DNA of 64,000 bases, from contig NZ_RBIM01000009.1 of the NCBI RefSeq assembly GCF_003634045.1, positions 27,898 to 91,897 of the forward strand, written 5' to 3'. Made by a program: the position numbers and the translations under genes. Of the stretch, positions 24,986 through 34,246 are shown piece after piece. Below the pieces are notes generated by a model. The model searched no databases. It saw only the letters and a list, made by a program, of their open reading frames with translations, and was not told the DNA's origin. This DNA is from Maricaulis maris. GTDB taxonomy: Bacteria > Pseudomonadota > Alphaproteobacteria > Caulobacterales > Maricaulaceae. Positions within the stretch are counted from its first letter, which is position 1. Each line of letters begins with the position of its first letter.

Positions 24986-26995
24986 TCAAAGATCGATGCC
25001 GTCATCGGGATCAAGCGAGGCCTGCCGGGCGATGCTGCGGAATCGGCCCTGCATCTGGCGGGCGCGCTGCGCGTCGTCATCCGGTTCGTCGTCGAGCCCT
25101 GCGAATTCTTCCCTCGCAGACAGTGTCGGCTCCGGTGCAATGTCTTCATGCTCCGGCAGTTCCGGCTCGCGGCGGATGCCTCCGTCGGCGTCTTCGCCCG
25201 TACCGTCGGACGTCTTCTTCGTGGGCTTGGGCGCGGCGATGGGAGCCCGGCCGCTCCAATCATCCGTTTGCAAGTCGTTCGATACGGTTGGTTCGGCAAT
25301 TAGGTCCGGCGGTGAGAGGATGCGCGCCTTGAGTTGCGGATCGGCATAGTAGCGCGCCTTCTTCCCACGAACTGGTGGCGCGCCAGAGACGAGCACGATT
25401 TCATCATCAGGCGGCAATTGCATGACCTCGCCGGGCGTCAGCAAAGGCCGCGCGGTCTCTTGGCGGGAGACCATGAGATGGCCGAGCCAGGGCGACAATC
25501 TGTGTCCGGCATAGTTCTTCATCGCCCGCATCTCGGTCGCCGTGCCGAGGGCGTCGGACACGCGTTTGGCCGTGCGCTCATCATTCGTCGCGAAACTCAC
25601 CCGAACATGGCAATTGTCGAGGATGGCGTTGTTCTGGCCGTAGGCTTTCTCGATCTGGTTGAGGGACTGCGCGATGAGGAAGGCTTTCAGACCGTAGCCC
25701 GCCATGAAGGCGAGCTGACTCTCGAAGAAATCGAGACGCCCGAGCGCCGGAAACTCGTCGAGCATGAGCAACAGGCGATGGCGCTTGCGATTGGCGTTCA
25801 ACTCTTCTGTCAGCCTGCGTCCGATCTGATTCAACACAAGCCGGACGAGCGGCTTGGTGCGGCTGATGTCGGAGGGCGGCACGACGAGATAGAGCGTGGT
25901 CGGCCGTGCGCCGGAGACGAGATCCCTGATCCGCCAGTCGCAGCGGCTGGTGACCTTGGCGACAACGGGATCGCGATAGAGGCCCAGAAAACTCATTGCC
26001 GTGGACAGGACGCCAGAGCGTTCGTTCTCCGACTTGTTGAGGAGTTCTCGCGCCGCCTGCGCCACGACAGGGTGCGCCCGGTCGCCAAGATGTTGGGTGC
26101 GCATCATCGCCGCGAGCGTCGCCTCGATCGGCCGGCCGGGATCGGAGAGGAAGGCGGCGACGCCGGCGAGCGTCTTGTCAGCTTCGGCATAGAGGACATG
26201 CAGGATCGCGCCGACGAGCAGTGAATGGCTTGTCTTCTCCCAATGGTTCCGGCGTTCAAGCAGGCCTTCCGGATCGACGAGGATGTCGGCGACGTTCTGC
26301 ACGTCTCGCACTTCGCTGTCGCCGCGCCGGACTTCGAGCAGTGGGTTGTAGGGCGCGCTCTTTGCGTCGGTCGGATCAAACAGGATGGTGCGGGTGAACC
26401 GCGCTCGCCATCCGGCGGTGAGCTGCCAGTTCTCGCCTTTGATGTCATGCACGATGGCCGAGCCCGGCCAGGTCAGGAGACTCGGCACGACGAGGCCGAC
26501 GCCCTTACCGCTTCGGGTCGGCGCGAAGCAAAGCACATGCTCCGGCCCGTCATGCCGGAGATAGTGGTTCTCGAAGCGGCCGAGCACGACGCCATCGGAA
26601 GCGAGCAGTCCGGAAGATTCAACGTCCCTTCGTTCCGCCCATCGGGCCGAACCATAGGTGGTCACGTCGCGCGCCTCCCGAGCGCGCAGGACGGAGAGGA
26701 AGATCGCGACGGCAATCGCGGCGATCCCGCCACTGCCAGCGATGATCGCGCCTTCGACGAACACACGCGGCGCATAGGCGTCGTAGAAATACCACCACAC
26801 GAAAAAGCTCCAGGGTGGATAGACGGGCCAGCCGAGAATGTCGGTCACTGGCGCGCCGAGCTGAGGCTGAAAGCCGAGCCGCCATGCGGTCCACTGTGTC
26901 GCCGCCCAGATGAAGCCGACCACAACGAGCGAGACGATGATGATCTGGCCCCAGAGGATCTTGGTGGCCTGTGTTTGCTGAGTTTTGATCGGCAT
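24986..26995 (-). CDS. traG: TraG/VirD4 coupling protein
   Basis: A 669-aa type IV coupling protein. Two N-terminal membrane helices (IIIVSLVVVGFIWAATQW; GAIIAGSGGIAAIAVAIFLSVL) lead into the ATPase. Walker A is CFAPTRSGKGVGLVVPSLL; Walker B is LLMLDEFPALGRLDFFES. The C-terminal about 90 residues are acidic and disordered. It brings the relaxase-DNA complex to the secretion channel. The relaxase gene is 23 bases upstream. Confidence 0.96.
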   Translation of the reverse strand: MPIKTQQTQATKILWGQIIIVSLVVVGFIWAATQWTAWRLGFQPQLGAPVTDILGWPVYPPWSFFVWWYFYDAYAPRVFVEGAIIAGSGGIAAIAVAIFLSVLRAREARDVTTYGSARWAERRDVESSGLLASDGVVLGRFENHYLRHDGPEHVLCFAPTRSGKGVGLVVPSLLTWPGSAIVHDIKGENWQLTAGWRARFTRTILFDPTDAKSAPYNPLLEVRRGDSEVRDVQNVADILVDPEGLLERRNHWEKTSHSLLVGAILHVLYAEADKTLAGVAAFLSDPGRPIEATLAAMMRTQHLGDRAHPVVAQAARELLNKSENERSGVLSTAMSFLGLYRDPVVAKVTSRCDWRIRDLVSGARPTTLYLVVPPSDISRTKPLVRLVLNQIGRRLTEELNANRKRHRLLLMLDEFPALGRLDFFESQLAFMAGYGLKAFLIAQSLNQIEKAYGQNNAILDNCHVRVSFATNDERTAKRVSDALGTATEMRAMKNYAGHRLSPWLGHLMVSRQETARPLLTPGEVMQLPPDDEIVLVSGAPPVRGKKARYYADPQLKARILSPPDLIAEPTVSNDLQTDDWSGRAPIAAPKPTKKTSDGTGEDADGGIRREPELPEHEDIAPEPTLSAREEFAGLDDEPDDDAQRARQMQGRFRSIARQASLDPDDGIDL

Positions 26996-27018
26996 GTCAT
27001 TTTCTTTCGGGGTTTTGC

Positions 27019-28776
27019 TCAGAGGCTGAGCCCGCGCTTGCGGCCAAGGCTCCAGTCGATCCCGCCACCGGGCGTCATCGTTCCTGTCACGGTCTGGCCA
27101 AGATGGCGCTCAAGTTGGGGCTTCCATGGGACGAGTTCGAAGCCGAGGCCGTCATCGACCATGGCGAAACGGCCCGAGGCGAGATCGAGACGCCGGCGAT
27201 AGGTGCCGGAGATGCGATTGCCTTCTGCAGAATTTCTTCGAGGTAAGCCGGTCTCCGCTTCGAGACGCGCCGAGGCTGAGTCGAGCTCTCGTTCACGTAG
27301 TGTCTTCAGGAGGTCGCGGGCGAAGGTGACACGCCGGCCGTTCTTGGTCGCGAGCCCTTCGGCGAGGAGATGATCGGCGCGTCGGTCGAGCGCTTCGCGA
27401 ACTTCGGCGCCGAACCCGCCCATGCTGAGAGGTGCCTGGGTCTTCGCCAGTTGCAGCCGGTCGAGCCAGGTCGCGCCGTGTGCGCCTATCTGGGTTCCGA
27501 GGTTGAGATCGGAGCGGCCGACGAGGGCCATGCGCTGACGGCCACCATCGTCCGAGCGCCAGACACGCGTCTCGACAATCCCGCCTTCAGGCGTGTCGCC
27601 CGTGGCGTCGAGATCGTGGAAGCGCAGATGATGGACCCGGCCGTCCACGGCGTCGATCATGGCATAGGCTTCGCCGGTCAGTTCGTGATGAAGGCCGCGC
27701 TCGACCAGTCGGCCGAGGACCGGGGCATCGGGCGTGTCCTCGATCGCGAAGTCCGTTTGCGCGCGATCAGGTCCGCCCGTCATGGCGCGGTGCATGGTCT
27801 TGATGATGTCGCCACGCTCGGCGAGATCGCGCAGCGTTTCCTGTGCGCCCGGTTTCAGGGACCAGACCGCGGGGGCGAGCCTGTCGGCGAGGCCGAGCCG
27901 TTCCAGTGTCTGGGCGCGACCGATAAGGAGTTTGCGCAGTTCCGGATCGCGCGGTTCCGGTGAGCCGGGACGCAGATCAGCAACTCCGGCCCCGCCATCA
28001 GCGAGCCCCTGGAGCGCGCGATCAAGACCCGTCCAGCGTTCGGCTTTCACCTCCGCCTGAAGTTCGGATGCGATCTCCTGCTCGGTGCGCGGCCCGAGTT
28101 CCAGTTCTACCAATTGCTCGGCGCGGCTGCGGAATCCCCGGCTGATATAGTCGCGGGCGATGACGAGGTCCTTGCCGTCATCGGCTCGGCCGCGCACGAG
28201 AACATGGATGTGCGGATTGTCGGTGTTCCAATGATCGACGCCGATCCAGTCAAGCTTCGTGCCGAGATCGCGCTCGGCCTCATTCATCAGGTCGCGTGTG
28301 TAAGCGCGCAGGTCTTCGAGGCGGTCGGCGTCTTCGGGCGAGACGATGAAGCGGAAATGATGCCGGTCCTCTTCGCATCGCTCTGTGAAAGCGCGATCAT
28401 CGACGCTGTCCGCTTCGGCGTTGAACATACCCGCATCGCGCCCGTCACGGGTCACGCCCTCACGCTTGAGATAGGCGATGTGTTTGGCGAGCGGGGCGGA
28501 ACGGAAACGTGCGCCTCGGTGACGGACGATCCGCGCCTTGATGATGACGCGCCGCCGGGTGCGTGACAGTCCGCGCGCTGCGCCGGCGAAGCGACCCCGG
28601 CCGAATTGCGATCCGCGCCCGCGTCCTTTCGAACCGTTCAGCTTGTATCCGGTGTGTCCGGCCTTGCGGGCGGCGCCCATAACCTGGCCGACGAAGCTTT
28701 GAGCCTTCCGGGCGCCTGTCCCCTTGTTGCGGATGCGGCCGGGCCGGATGCGCATGTCATTATCGCGGTCGCTCAT
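27019..28776 (-). CDS. RlxS-type relaxase with DUF3363 domain
   Basis: A 585-aa VirD2-like relaxase. The basic N-terminus (about 1-110, rich in Arg and Gly) is typical of the group. The HUH metal-binding motif is in DHWNTDNPHIHVLVRG (His189, His191). A catalytic tyrosine is not certain from the sequence. The C-terminal half is the DUF3363 domain (GLHHELTGEAYAMIDAVDGRVHHLRF). It nicks oriT and leads the strand into the recipient. The next gene in the transcript is traG. Confidence 0.92.
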   Translation of the reverse strand: MSDRDNDMRIRPGRIRNKGTGARKAQSFVGQVMGAARKAGHTGYKLNGSKGRGRGSQFGRGRFAGAARGLSRTRRRVIIKARIVRHRGARFRSAPLAKHIAYLKREGVTRDGRDAGMFNAEADSVDDRAFTERCEEDRHHFRFIVSPEDADRLEDLRAYTRDLMNEAERDLGTKLDWIGVDHWNTDNPHIHVLVRGRADDGKDLVIARDYISRGFRSRAEQLVELELGPRTEQEIASELQAEVKAERWTGLDRALQGLADGGAGVADLRPGSPEPRDPELRKLLIGRAQTLERLGLADRLAPAVWSLKPGAQETLRDLAERGDIIKTMHRAMTGGPDRAQTDFAIEDTPDAPVLGRLVERGLHHELTGEAYAMIDAVDGRVHHLRFHDLDATGDTPEGGIVETRVWRSDDGGRQRMALVGRSDLNLGTQIGAHGATWLDRLQLAKTQAPLSMGGFGAEVREALDRRADHLLAEGLATKNGRRVTFARDLLKTLRERELDSASARLEAETGLPRRNSAEGNRISGTYRRRLDLASGRFAMVDDGLGFELVPWKPQLERHLGQTVTGTMTPGGGIDWSLGRKRGLSL

Positions 28777-28882
28777 GACAAAGCGCCCGCTTGAAAGCGC
28801 GCGGCACGGTGAATTCCGTGTGAAAACAGTGGGTTGGGCCGTGGGGTGGCACTGTGCCCATGGCCGCAGCGGGCGAAATACC

Positions 28883-28948
28883 CAACAACAACAAAGGCAT
28901 AGCGCGCATCAGTGCCGCCCCTTTTATCTCGCCCTCCCGTTGTTGTTG
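28883..28948. other. Candidate oriT region: inverted repeat upstream of the relaxase
   Basis: CAACAACAAC (28883-28892) and GTTGTTGTTG (28939-28948) are perfect complements 46 bases apart, in the 247-bp gap between the relaxase and transglycosylase genes. Such a repeat beside the relaxase gene is a reasonable oriT candidate. No nic-site consensus is recognised. Confidence 0.35.
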
Positions 28949-29023
28949 CGCCTTCCGTTCCCGTCCTTCCTCCCGGAAACACGCCATCGCGCGACGGACT
29001 GCGCGAGAGTGCGATCAGCGGGG

Positions 29024-29746
29024 TCATCGCTGATCCCCGGTTCCATGTGGTGGGAATAGGCTATCCGAAGCGTGGGATGTGTGCGGAGGATAAGCGTCCA
29101 TATCGCTGCTTTGGGGCACCTCATCAGCAGACGCCTGTCGATCCCTATGCGTGGTGAAGAGCGGCGCCGTGCGCCAGTCCACGGTCAGAACCGCACTCTG
29201 TTCATGCCGTTCCGCTGCAACCGATGCGCCGATGAGCGGCGCTAGCGCCGCAACATAATCGCGGGTTTCTCGGGGTAGCCGGCGACCCGTTGCGAGATGC
29301 TCGGCATAGCGTGTCGGCCCGGCATTGTAGGCTGCGAGAAAGCCCGGTGATCCGAAGCGGTCGTGCAGTTCGCGCAGATAAGCTGCGCCTGCGAGAATGT
29401 TGTCGCGCGGATCGAACGGATCGCGCCCCAGAGCGTAACGCGCGCGCAGTTCATCCCATGTCCGGGGCATGATCTGCATCAGTCCCATCGCGCCTTTCTC
29501 AGGACTCACGGCGCGCGCATCGCCGGCGCTTTCCTGGCGCATGACGGCGAGAATCCAATGCGTCGGAATGCCGAACCGCTGCGCAGCTTCGGAGATATAG
29601 GCAGCATAGGAATTACCGCCGTGTTCGGTCCCGGAGGACGAGGTCTCTGCAGATACGGCGTGCGCGAAAACCACGCCGGAGAGCAGACCGCAGAGGAGGA
29701 ACCTCGCCATCATCGCGTAGCGGCGAGACGGTCTAGCCGCGCTCAT
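29024..29746 (-). CDS. Lytic transglycosylase (VirB1-like)
   Basis: About 240 aa from ATG 29746 (an in-frame start at 29713 is possible). GAGAAG precedes ATG 29746, and it overlaps DUF736 by 14 bases. The signal peptide is LLCGLLSGVVFAHAVSA. The SLT domain has the catalytic Glu in HWILAVMRQESAGDARAVSPEKGAMGLMQIMP and the family tail DPRDNILAGAAYLRELHDRFGSPGFLAAYNAGPTRY. It opens peptidoglycan for the secretion apparatus. The C-terminal 60 residues are hydrophilic and probably disordered. Confidence 0.92.
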   Translation of the reverse strand: MSAARPSRRYAMMARFLLCGLLSGVVFAHAVSAETSSSGTEHGGNSYAAYISEAAQRFGIPTHWILAVMRQESAGDARAVSPEKGAMGLMQIMPRTWDELRARYALGRDPFDPRDNILAGAAYLRELHDRFGSPGFLAAYNAGPTRYAEHLATGRRLPRETRDYVAALAPLIGASVAAERHEQSAVLTVDWRTAPLFTTHRDRQASADEVPQSSDMDAYPPHTSHASDSLFPPHGTGDQR

Positions 29747-30080
29747 CGCGCTTCTCGGGCCGCTTTGTGGGGCGGTTCCAATAGAGCGCCCAATGTCCGT
29801 CTTCGGCGTCCGTCTTGAAGAGATTAGCGCGGATCGGAAAAGCGAAAGTCGGGTCGTCGATCTGCAAAGAGATGTATTCACCGGCCTTCTCGCCGGTGCG
29901 CTTCCAGCCGGCGCCGATTTCCGGCCCGTCATCATCGCCGTGATGGACGCGATAATCGGGTGCGTTCTCGCTGTCCGACGGTGTTGCCGGAACGAGGGTG
30001 AGTTCTCGGTAGAGAATGAGCGTGTGAAGGCGTCCGGTGAAGCCAGAGTCCGTGCGGGTGAATTGACCGATCTGAGCCAT
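29733..30080 (-). CDS. DUF736 protein (first copy)
   Basis: A 115-aa protein starting at ATG 30080 (MAQIGQFTRTDSGFTGRLHTL). The DUF736 pattern continues as DYRVHHGDDDGPEIGAGWKRTGEKAGEYISLQIDDPTFAFPIRANLF. A second, divergent DUF736 gene lies at 36374-36706. The family is almost confined to mobile elements and plasmids; a single-strand DNA-binding role has been suggested but I cannot support it here. Confidence 0.88.
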   Translation of the reverse strand: MAQIGQFTRTDSGFTGRLHTLILYRELTLVPATPSDSENAPDYRVHHGDDDGPEIGAGWKRTGEKAGEYISLQIDDPTFAFPIRANLFKTDAEDGHWALYWNRPTKRPEKRDERG

Positions 30081-30114
30081 GGGAAGATTCCTTTCATTTG
30101 CGGTCGGAAGAATT

Positions 30115-30672
30115 CTAGGGAGCGTCGGCGTCGCGTTCGGTGCGCCAGGCATACCGGCCGTCGCCGTCTTCATCGGTGAGGATCGGAACGGCGCGTCCGA
30201 TCACGGCGTCCGCCGGGAGCGCGCCAAAATAGCGACCGTCGAGACTGTCGGGATGGCGGGGATTCAAGAGGAAGAGTTCTGTCTCGGCGACGATATGGCA
30301 GCCCTGCCAAACGGGTAGGTCGCGTCCGAAGCGGTCGCTCGGCTGGGCTTGCGCCACGCTGATGTCGTCGACAGAGACAGCGGCGCCATCGCGGCAGACA
30401 CGCTGTCCGGGAAGCGCCGCGATATGCTTGAGGAGCGGTACGCCTTCGGGCAGATAGCCGCGCTCGTCGAGATAGATCGCAAGTGACTTCGGAGCATCGA
30501 CGACGACTAGATCCCCTACGGATAGATCGTCGTTCGAAGCGATGACGTATAGCCCGATGGGCGCGCTTGCGGACGCGTTCCAGATCAGCTTCGGGCTCAC
30601 ATGCACGAAGGCCAGTCCGCCGATGGCGAGCACCGAGAAATAGGTCGTTATGACGTAACCGAACCTAGTCAT
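30115..30672 (-). CDS. traF: TraF-like S26 peptidase
   Basis: A 185-aa membrane-anchored serine peptidase; ATG 30672 overlaps the DUF2840 stop by 4 bases. One N-terminal helix (YVITTYFSVLAIGGLAFVHV) is followed by the signal-peptidase I fold: SASAPIGLYVI, with the catalytic Ser in this loop, then PLLKHIAALPGQRVC with the catalytic Lys, and NPRHPDSLDGRYFGALPADAVIGRAVPI. TraF cleaves and cyclises TrbC pilin, which this element encodes. Confidence 0.9.
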   Translation of the reverse strand: MTRFGYVITTYFSVLAIGGLAFVHVSPKLIWNASASAPIGLYVIASNDDLSVGDLVVVDAPKSLAIYLDERGYLPEGVPLLKHIAALPGQRVCRDGAAVSVDDISVAQAQPSDRFGRDLPVWQGCHIVAETELFLLNPRHPDSLDGRYFGALPADAVIGRAVPILTDEDGDGRYAWRTERDADAP

Positions 30673-31175
30673 GACGCGCTCCCCGCCGACGCGGCGCGCC
30701 GCCACTGTGGATCGGGCGGACAGGTTTGGCGCAGGAGCCAGGCGCGATGTTGAGCGGTGGTGTAACAGCGCGGTTTCAGGCCCGCAGACAGCCTGTTGTG
30801 AACGTGGCGCCAGTAGTCCGGCGCGGCGTCGGCCGGATCGATGCCGAGCGCTTCGATCGCATCGGCGCACTGAAGAACCTGTTCGACCTTGGGCCAGGCC
30901 GACTGGCGCAGCAGACTGTCACCGCCGGGCGTCACATGCGGCACGGTTGCATAGGGCTCACCAGTTCGGGGCGCGCGCAGGATGTCGATCCGGCTTTGCG
31001 CAGTCCCGAAGTCATTCGCCTGCCAACGGACGAAGGCGAAGACGGCGCCGGGGTCGAAAGCGACGGTGCTGCGACTGCGGCTCAGAATCGTTGTCCGGAC
31101 GATTCTGCCGAAGCGAATCCAGTGCTCGATCTGTTTTTCGATCCAGACGAGATCGACAGTGGCGCCGCCGCTCAT
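30669..31175 (-). CDS. DUF2840 protein
   Basis: A 168-aa protein with the DUF2840 pattern: VDLVWIEKQIEHWIRFGR, then AVFAFVRWQANDFGTAQSRIDILRA, then PAPDYWRHVHNRLS-like segment and a tail HRAWLLRQ. It is found almost only beside traF in these elements. Function is unknown. It overlaps the AlpA-like gene and traF by 4 bases each. Confidence 0.85.
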   Translation of the reverse strand: MSGGATVDLVWIEKQIEHWIRFGRIVRTTILSRSRSTVAFDPGAVFAFVRWQANDFGTAQSRIDILRAPRTGEPYATVPHVTPGGDSLLRQSAWPKVEQVLQCADAIEALGIDPADAAPDYWRHVHNRLSAGLKPRCYTTAQHRAWLLRQTCPPDPQWRRAASAGSAS

Positions 31176-31456
31176 GAGCCGGCTTTCCGTGCATAGGCGG
31201 GCGAGATCGCTGCATGCCGCTTGGCGGGCAACACCTCGTCGCCCGTGTCATCCGAGGTCGAATTCTTCTCCCCGCGGCTGACCCAGGCCTGCAGATCCTC
31301 GATCGCGTAGACGACACGGCCTCCGATCTTCGAGTAGCGTGGTCCCGTGCCGTAGGTGCGGTGTTTTTCGAGCGTCCGCCCCGAAAGGCCGAGAAAACGG
31401 GCCGCTTCAGGCGTTCTTAAATAGCGTGGGGGAAGTCCGGCATTGGGATCGGGCAT
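31172..31456 (-). CDS. AlpA-like helix-turn-helix regulator
   Basis: A 94-aa protein with a single winged-helix of the MerR/excisionase type: PPRYLRTPEAARFLGLSGRTLEKHRTYGTGPRYSKIGGRVVYAIEDLQAWV. It is first in the chain HTH-DUF2840-traF-DUF736-transglycosylase, all overlapping or close together, and probably activates that operon or acts as a directionality factor. The C-terminal 40 residues are low complexity. Confidence 0.85.
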   Translation of the reverse strand: MPDPNAGLPPRYLRTPEAARFLGLSGRTLEKHRTYGTGPRYSKIGGRVVYAIEDLQAWVSRGEKNSTSDDTGDEVLPAKRHAAISPAYARKAGS

Positions 31457-31611
31457 GGGTCGCGTCTCCGGTTAGGCCATCCCGCTGCGGGATGCGCGGG
31501 ACCGTCGGAGACGAGAAAAGCGTAAGATGCGCGCCGGGAGGGATGACGATCAGCGCGCGGCGAAAACGTCACCCCCAAATAATTGGCGGTACCGGTTTCT
31601 CGCAGGTTCGA

Positions 31612-32475
31612 TCAGAACGGGATTTCATCATCCAAATCGGCGGCCGGTGTCTGCCGCGAGGCTTCGATGCGTTCGATGAATGCAAGCGAAGCGAGGACGC
31701 AATCGATGATGAACTGGGCTTCGGAAACCTCGAGAAGCTCATTGTCGTGCGCGAAGGAGCGCTTGTTGCGGGCCTGGTTCAGGCTGTTGAAGAGCTTGTG
31801 CTGAACGCGGAGTGTCGGCAGGGCGAATTCGCTCACCGCGCCTTCATCACGTAATGCCTTGCCATATGCACCGAATATGGCGTCGAGCGGGGTCTTTGCA
31901 TCGACGGCCTGATTGCGCGATGCGAGCAGATCGCGGAAGCGTTTGACGCAGTAGGTATGCACACGGTCCAGCGCTACATCGGGCTTCTCTGCGACAAGAT
32001 CGGCGGCGATGGACGCACGCAGTTTGGGAAGCGTGGTGTCGCGTGAGAAGTCCTTGAATGCGTCGTCGAGGTTAAGCGCAGACGCGTTTTCCAACTCGTT
32101 CGTGAACTGTTCAAGCCATGCTTTTAGACGTTCTTCTTTTGCGGCGTCCGCGTCCATGCAACCATCAAGACTGCAGCGATACGCCCACAAAATGCGTAGA
32201 ACCTGAGCAACGAGACGCGGTTCAGCGACCTCGACAAACCCTCTGAGCGTCTTACCCTTGCTCGCCCCTTCCACCTGGAAGCGCGGTTGAAAAATCTGAA
32301 TGTCGATATTCTCCTCAAACCACTCGGCCATGGTTCGGTCGGAGAAGTTGAGGACATATCCGCCTCCACTGTGAAATATCTGGTCGAAGATGACTCGTTG
32401 CTGAGATGGTAGCCGGCGCGTACGTCCCATTATTCTAGGAAGGTTTGAGTCGAGTGATTGCGAAGGTTGCGTCAT
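31612..32475 (-). CDS. AbiJ-like abortive-infection protein with HEPN motif
   Basis: A 287-aa protein. The N-terminal part (GGYVLNFSDRTMAEWFEENIDIQIFQPRFQVEGASKGKTLRGF) resembles the AbiJ-type N-terminal domain. The C-terminal helical part carries RNKRSFAH (Arg236, His243), the Rx4-6H motif of HEPN ribonucleases. Such proteins are thought to cleave RNA during phage attack. It stands alone between two backbone regulators, so it is cargo. The domain assignment is from motif recognition only. Confidence 0.65.
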   Translation of the reverse strand: MTQPSQSLDSNLPRIMGRTRRLPSQQRVIFDQIFHSGGGYVLNFSDRTMAEWFEENIDIQIFQPRFQVEGASKGKTLRGFVEVAEPRLVAQVLRILWAYRCSLDGCMDADAAKEERLKAWLEQFTNELENASALNLDDAFKDFSRDTTLPKLRASIAADLVAEKPDVALDRVHTYCVKRFRDLLASRNQAVDAKTPLDAIFGAYGKALRDEGAVSEFALPTLRVQHKLFNSLNQARNKRSFAHDNELLEVSEAQFIIDCVLASLAFIERIEASRQTPAADLDDEIPF

Positions 32476-32533
32476 CAGATGAACATAACTGAAACTTCTC
32501 GAACGACACAGGCGCTGTGAGATAAAGGCAGTT

Positions 32534-33248
32534 TCAGCGGTACTTGCCTAGAAGAAGCTTCGTGTAACCACGATCAATCATCATCCGGCCATAGGATGCC
32601 AAGCGCGCAACCTGCGCCTTGAGTGAACTGGTCTTCCAGGGTTCGGCGGCGACGTGATCGGCGCCAAAGAAGGCGCTGGCGACGTCGCGATAGCTGGCGC
32701 CGCTCTCACGTCCGTCGATTGTTCGCAGGGCGCGTTTTAAGCGGTCACGTCGTTGCTGAGTGATTGGCGAATCGGCATTGCGGTCGATAAGTTGGTGATA
32801 CAGCCGATCTGCCGCAGCGAGCCGAATGGGCCATTTGCCATCCAGAGGAAGCAGGAGGCCAACGGGCCGGTCACCGATCTGATCGCCGACAAGATTGGCG
32901 CCTTCCTTCAGTTGAACCCATGACAGTCCCTCGGCGTCTATCTTGCAGTTCGCGATGCTTTCGGGAGGTATGGATGCGGTCAAGCCGATTTCCGGAAGAG
33001 CGGCGATGAGATGAGCCACGGCGGGAGCGGCTGCGGGCAACCAGAAAACGCGCGCGACGCGTGAATCGATTTCTGGGTTCACAGGGAAATCGCAACCCCC
33101 AGTCGGAAGGCGCACCGCCGTCCTTTTGCATTCGGTCATAGTCGGCGCGATAGCTCGTGTTGCGCCGAAGGCATTCCCAAGCCAGTCCGGAGATGCCGAG
33201 ATCATCGAAATGATCGTATTGTTGATCGTCGCGCCAGTCGGCTGGCAT
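32534..33248 (-). pseudogene. DUF6499/DUF2285 regulator, frameshifted
   Basis: ATG 33248, after GGGAGGAG, begins MPADWRDDQQYDHFDDLGISGLAWECLRRNTSYRADYDRM, the DUF6499 pattern. The rest (IDSRVARVFWLPAAAPAVAHLIAALPEIG to the end at 32534) is the DUF2285 half, but it is in the +1 frame. The two frames meet around 33081-33104, in DWGLRFP/FPVNPEID, where there is a run of five G and a TTTCCC stretch. A lost or gained base there explains the break. The C-terminal half also looks like a DNA-binding domain (GKWPIRLAAADRLYHQL, QQRRDRLKRALRTIDGRESGASYRDVASAFFG). In related elements it is one intact gene. Confidence 0.8.
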
Positions 33249-33379
33249 GGCGAACTCCTCCCAATCAAGAGCCGGCATGTGACGTTACGTCGGCTGCTTG
33301 AGGTGTTCCGCCATTCATTTGCGGCTGCATAGAATGGCCTCAAATATCGCGTGATGCGATCCACGCATCATCCGCTTGC

Positions 33380-34246
33380 TCATGCACTGCCCACGGATGG
33401 CTGGAACATATCAGCAGCAAAGCGCTCAAAACTGTTCGGTGCGCGTCCTGTGATTTGGGCCACATGTTCGGTCACGAAATCTCCCCAGCCGGACGCGTAA
33501 GCTGCACCATAATCTCGGGTCAGCGCCGCCATCCAAGCGCCCCAGCCCGAACCATCGATGAACTCATAGGCCGCTTGAGGCGTGATCGGGTTGTAGCTGA
33601 CAGGCTTTTTCAGCGCGGTGGCGAGGCGTCGGGCGATCTCGTCAAAGCTGATTGACTCCGGGCCGGTCAATTCGAGCGATTGTCCATTCCATTGATCACT
33701 CAGCGCGCAATGCATGGCGCAAGCGGCAATATCGCGAGTGTCTATCATCCCGATAGATCCATCACCCATTGCAAAAGAGAAACTGCCGTCCCCCGCGATT
33801 GTCTCAGCGGCCATGAACATGTTCTGCATGAAGTAGCTCGGGCGAAGGAATACATATTCCAGGCCCGAGGCGCAGATATCAGCCTCGGTTTGCGCATGCT
33901 GTCGCGTGTTGTCCGTGGGGCCGTCGGGCGCGGCCTTTATTGCTGACACGCGCACGACTTTGCGAACGCCCGCCTGCTTTGCTGCCGATAGAAGAGAGAA
34001 TGCCTGCGCGGCTGCATCAGGTGCCGCCGCAGTGATCATGACCATTACGTCGGCGCGCTTTGCGGCGTCGGAAACTGCCGCGGTATCCAGATTGTCCGCC
34101 GCGACTGGCGCTACATTCGGGCCGTCGATTTCCGCCAGTTTTGCTTCGGAACGCCCGAGTGCACGCACCTCATGGCCAGTCTCGGCCAGCAGTCGCACCA
34201 CATCGCGGCCAATGGTCCCGGTTGCTCCGGTCACAACAACGCTCAT
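33380..34246 (-). CDS. NmrA-family NAD(P)-binding protein
   Basis: A 288-aa Rossmann protein of the atypical SDR group. The nucleotide loop is VTGATGTIGRDVVRLLAETGHEVRAL (GxxGxxG). The NmrA features VRKVVRVSAIKA, LEYVFLRPSYFMQN and MIDTRDIAACA follow. The active-site Tyr/Lys of classical SDRs is absent, so it may be a redox sensor or a reductase. It overlaps the VOC gene by 4 bases and is divergent from a LysR gene. Confidence 0.87.
   Translation of the reverse strand: MSVVVTGATGTIGRDVVRLLAETGHEVRALGRSEAKLAEIDGPNVAPVAADNLDTAAVSDAAKRADVMVMITAAAPDAAAQAFSLLSAAKQAGVRKVVRVSAIKAAPDGPTDNTRQHAQTEADICASGLEYVFLRPSYFMQNMFMAAETIAGDGSFSFAMGDGSIGMIDTRDIAACAMHCALSDQWNGQSLELTGPESISFDEIARRLATALKKPVSYNPITPQAAYEFIDGSGWGAWMAALTRDYGAAYASGWGDFVTEHVAQITGRAPNSFERFAADMFQPSVGSA

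Noticed and set aside
33081..33104. Programmed +1 frameshift in the DUF6499/DUF2285 gene
   Set aside because: The TTTCCC and GGGGG stretches are only weakly slippery and there is no stimulatory element; mutation or sequence error is simpler. It stays a possible reading.
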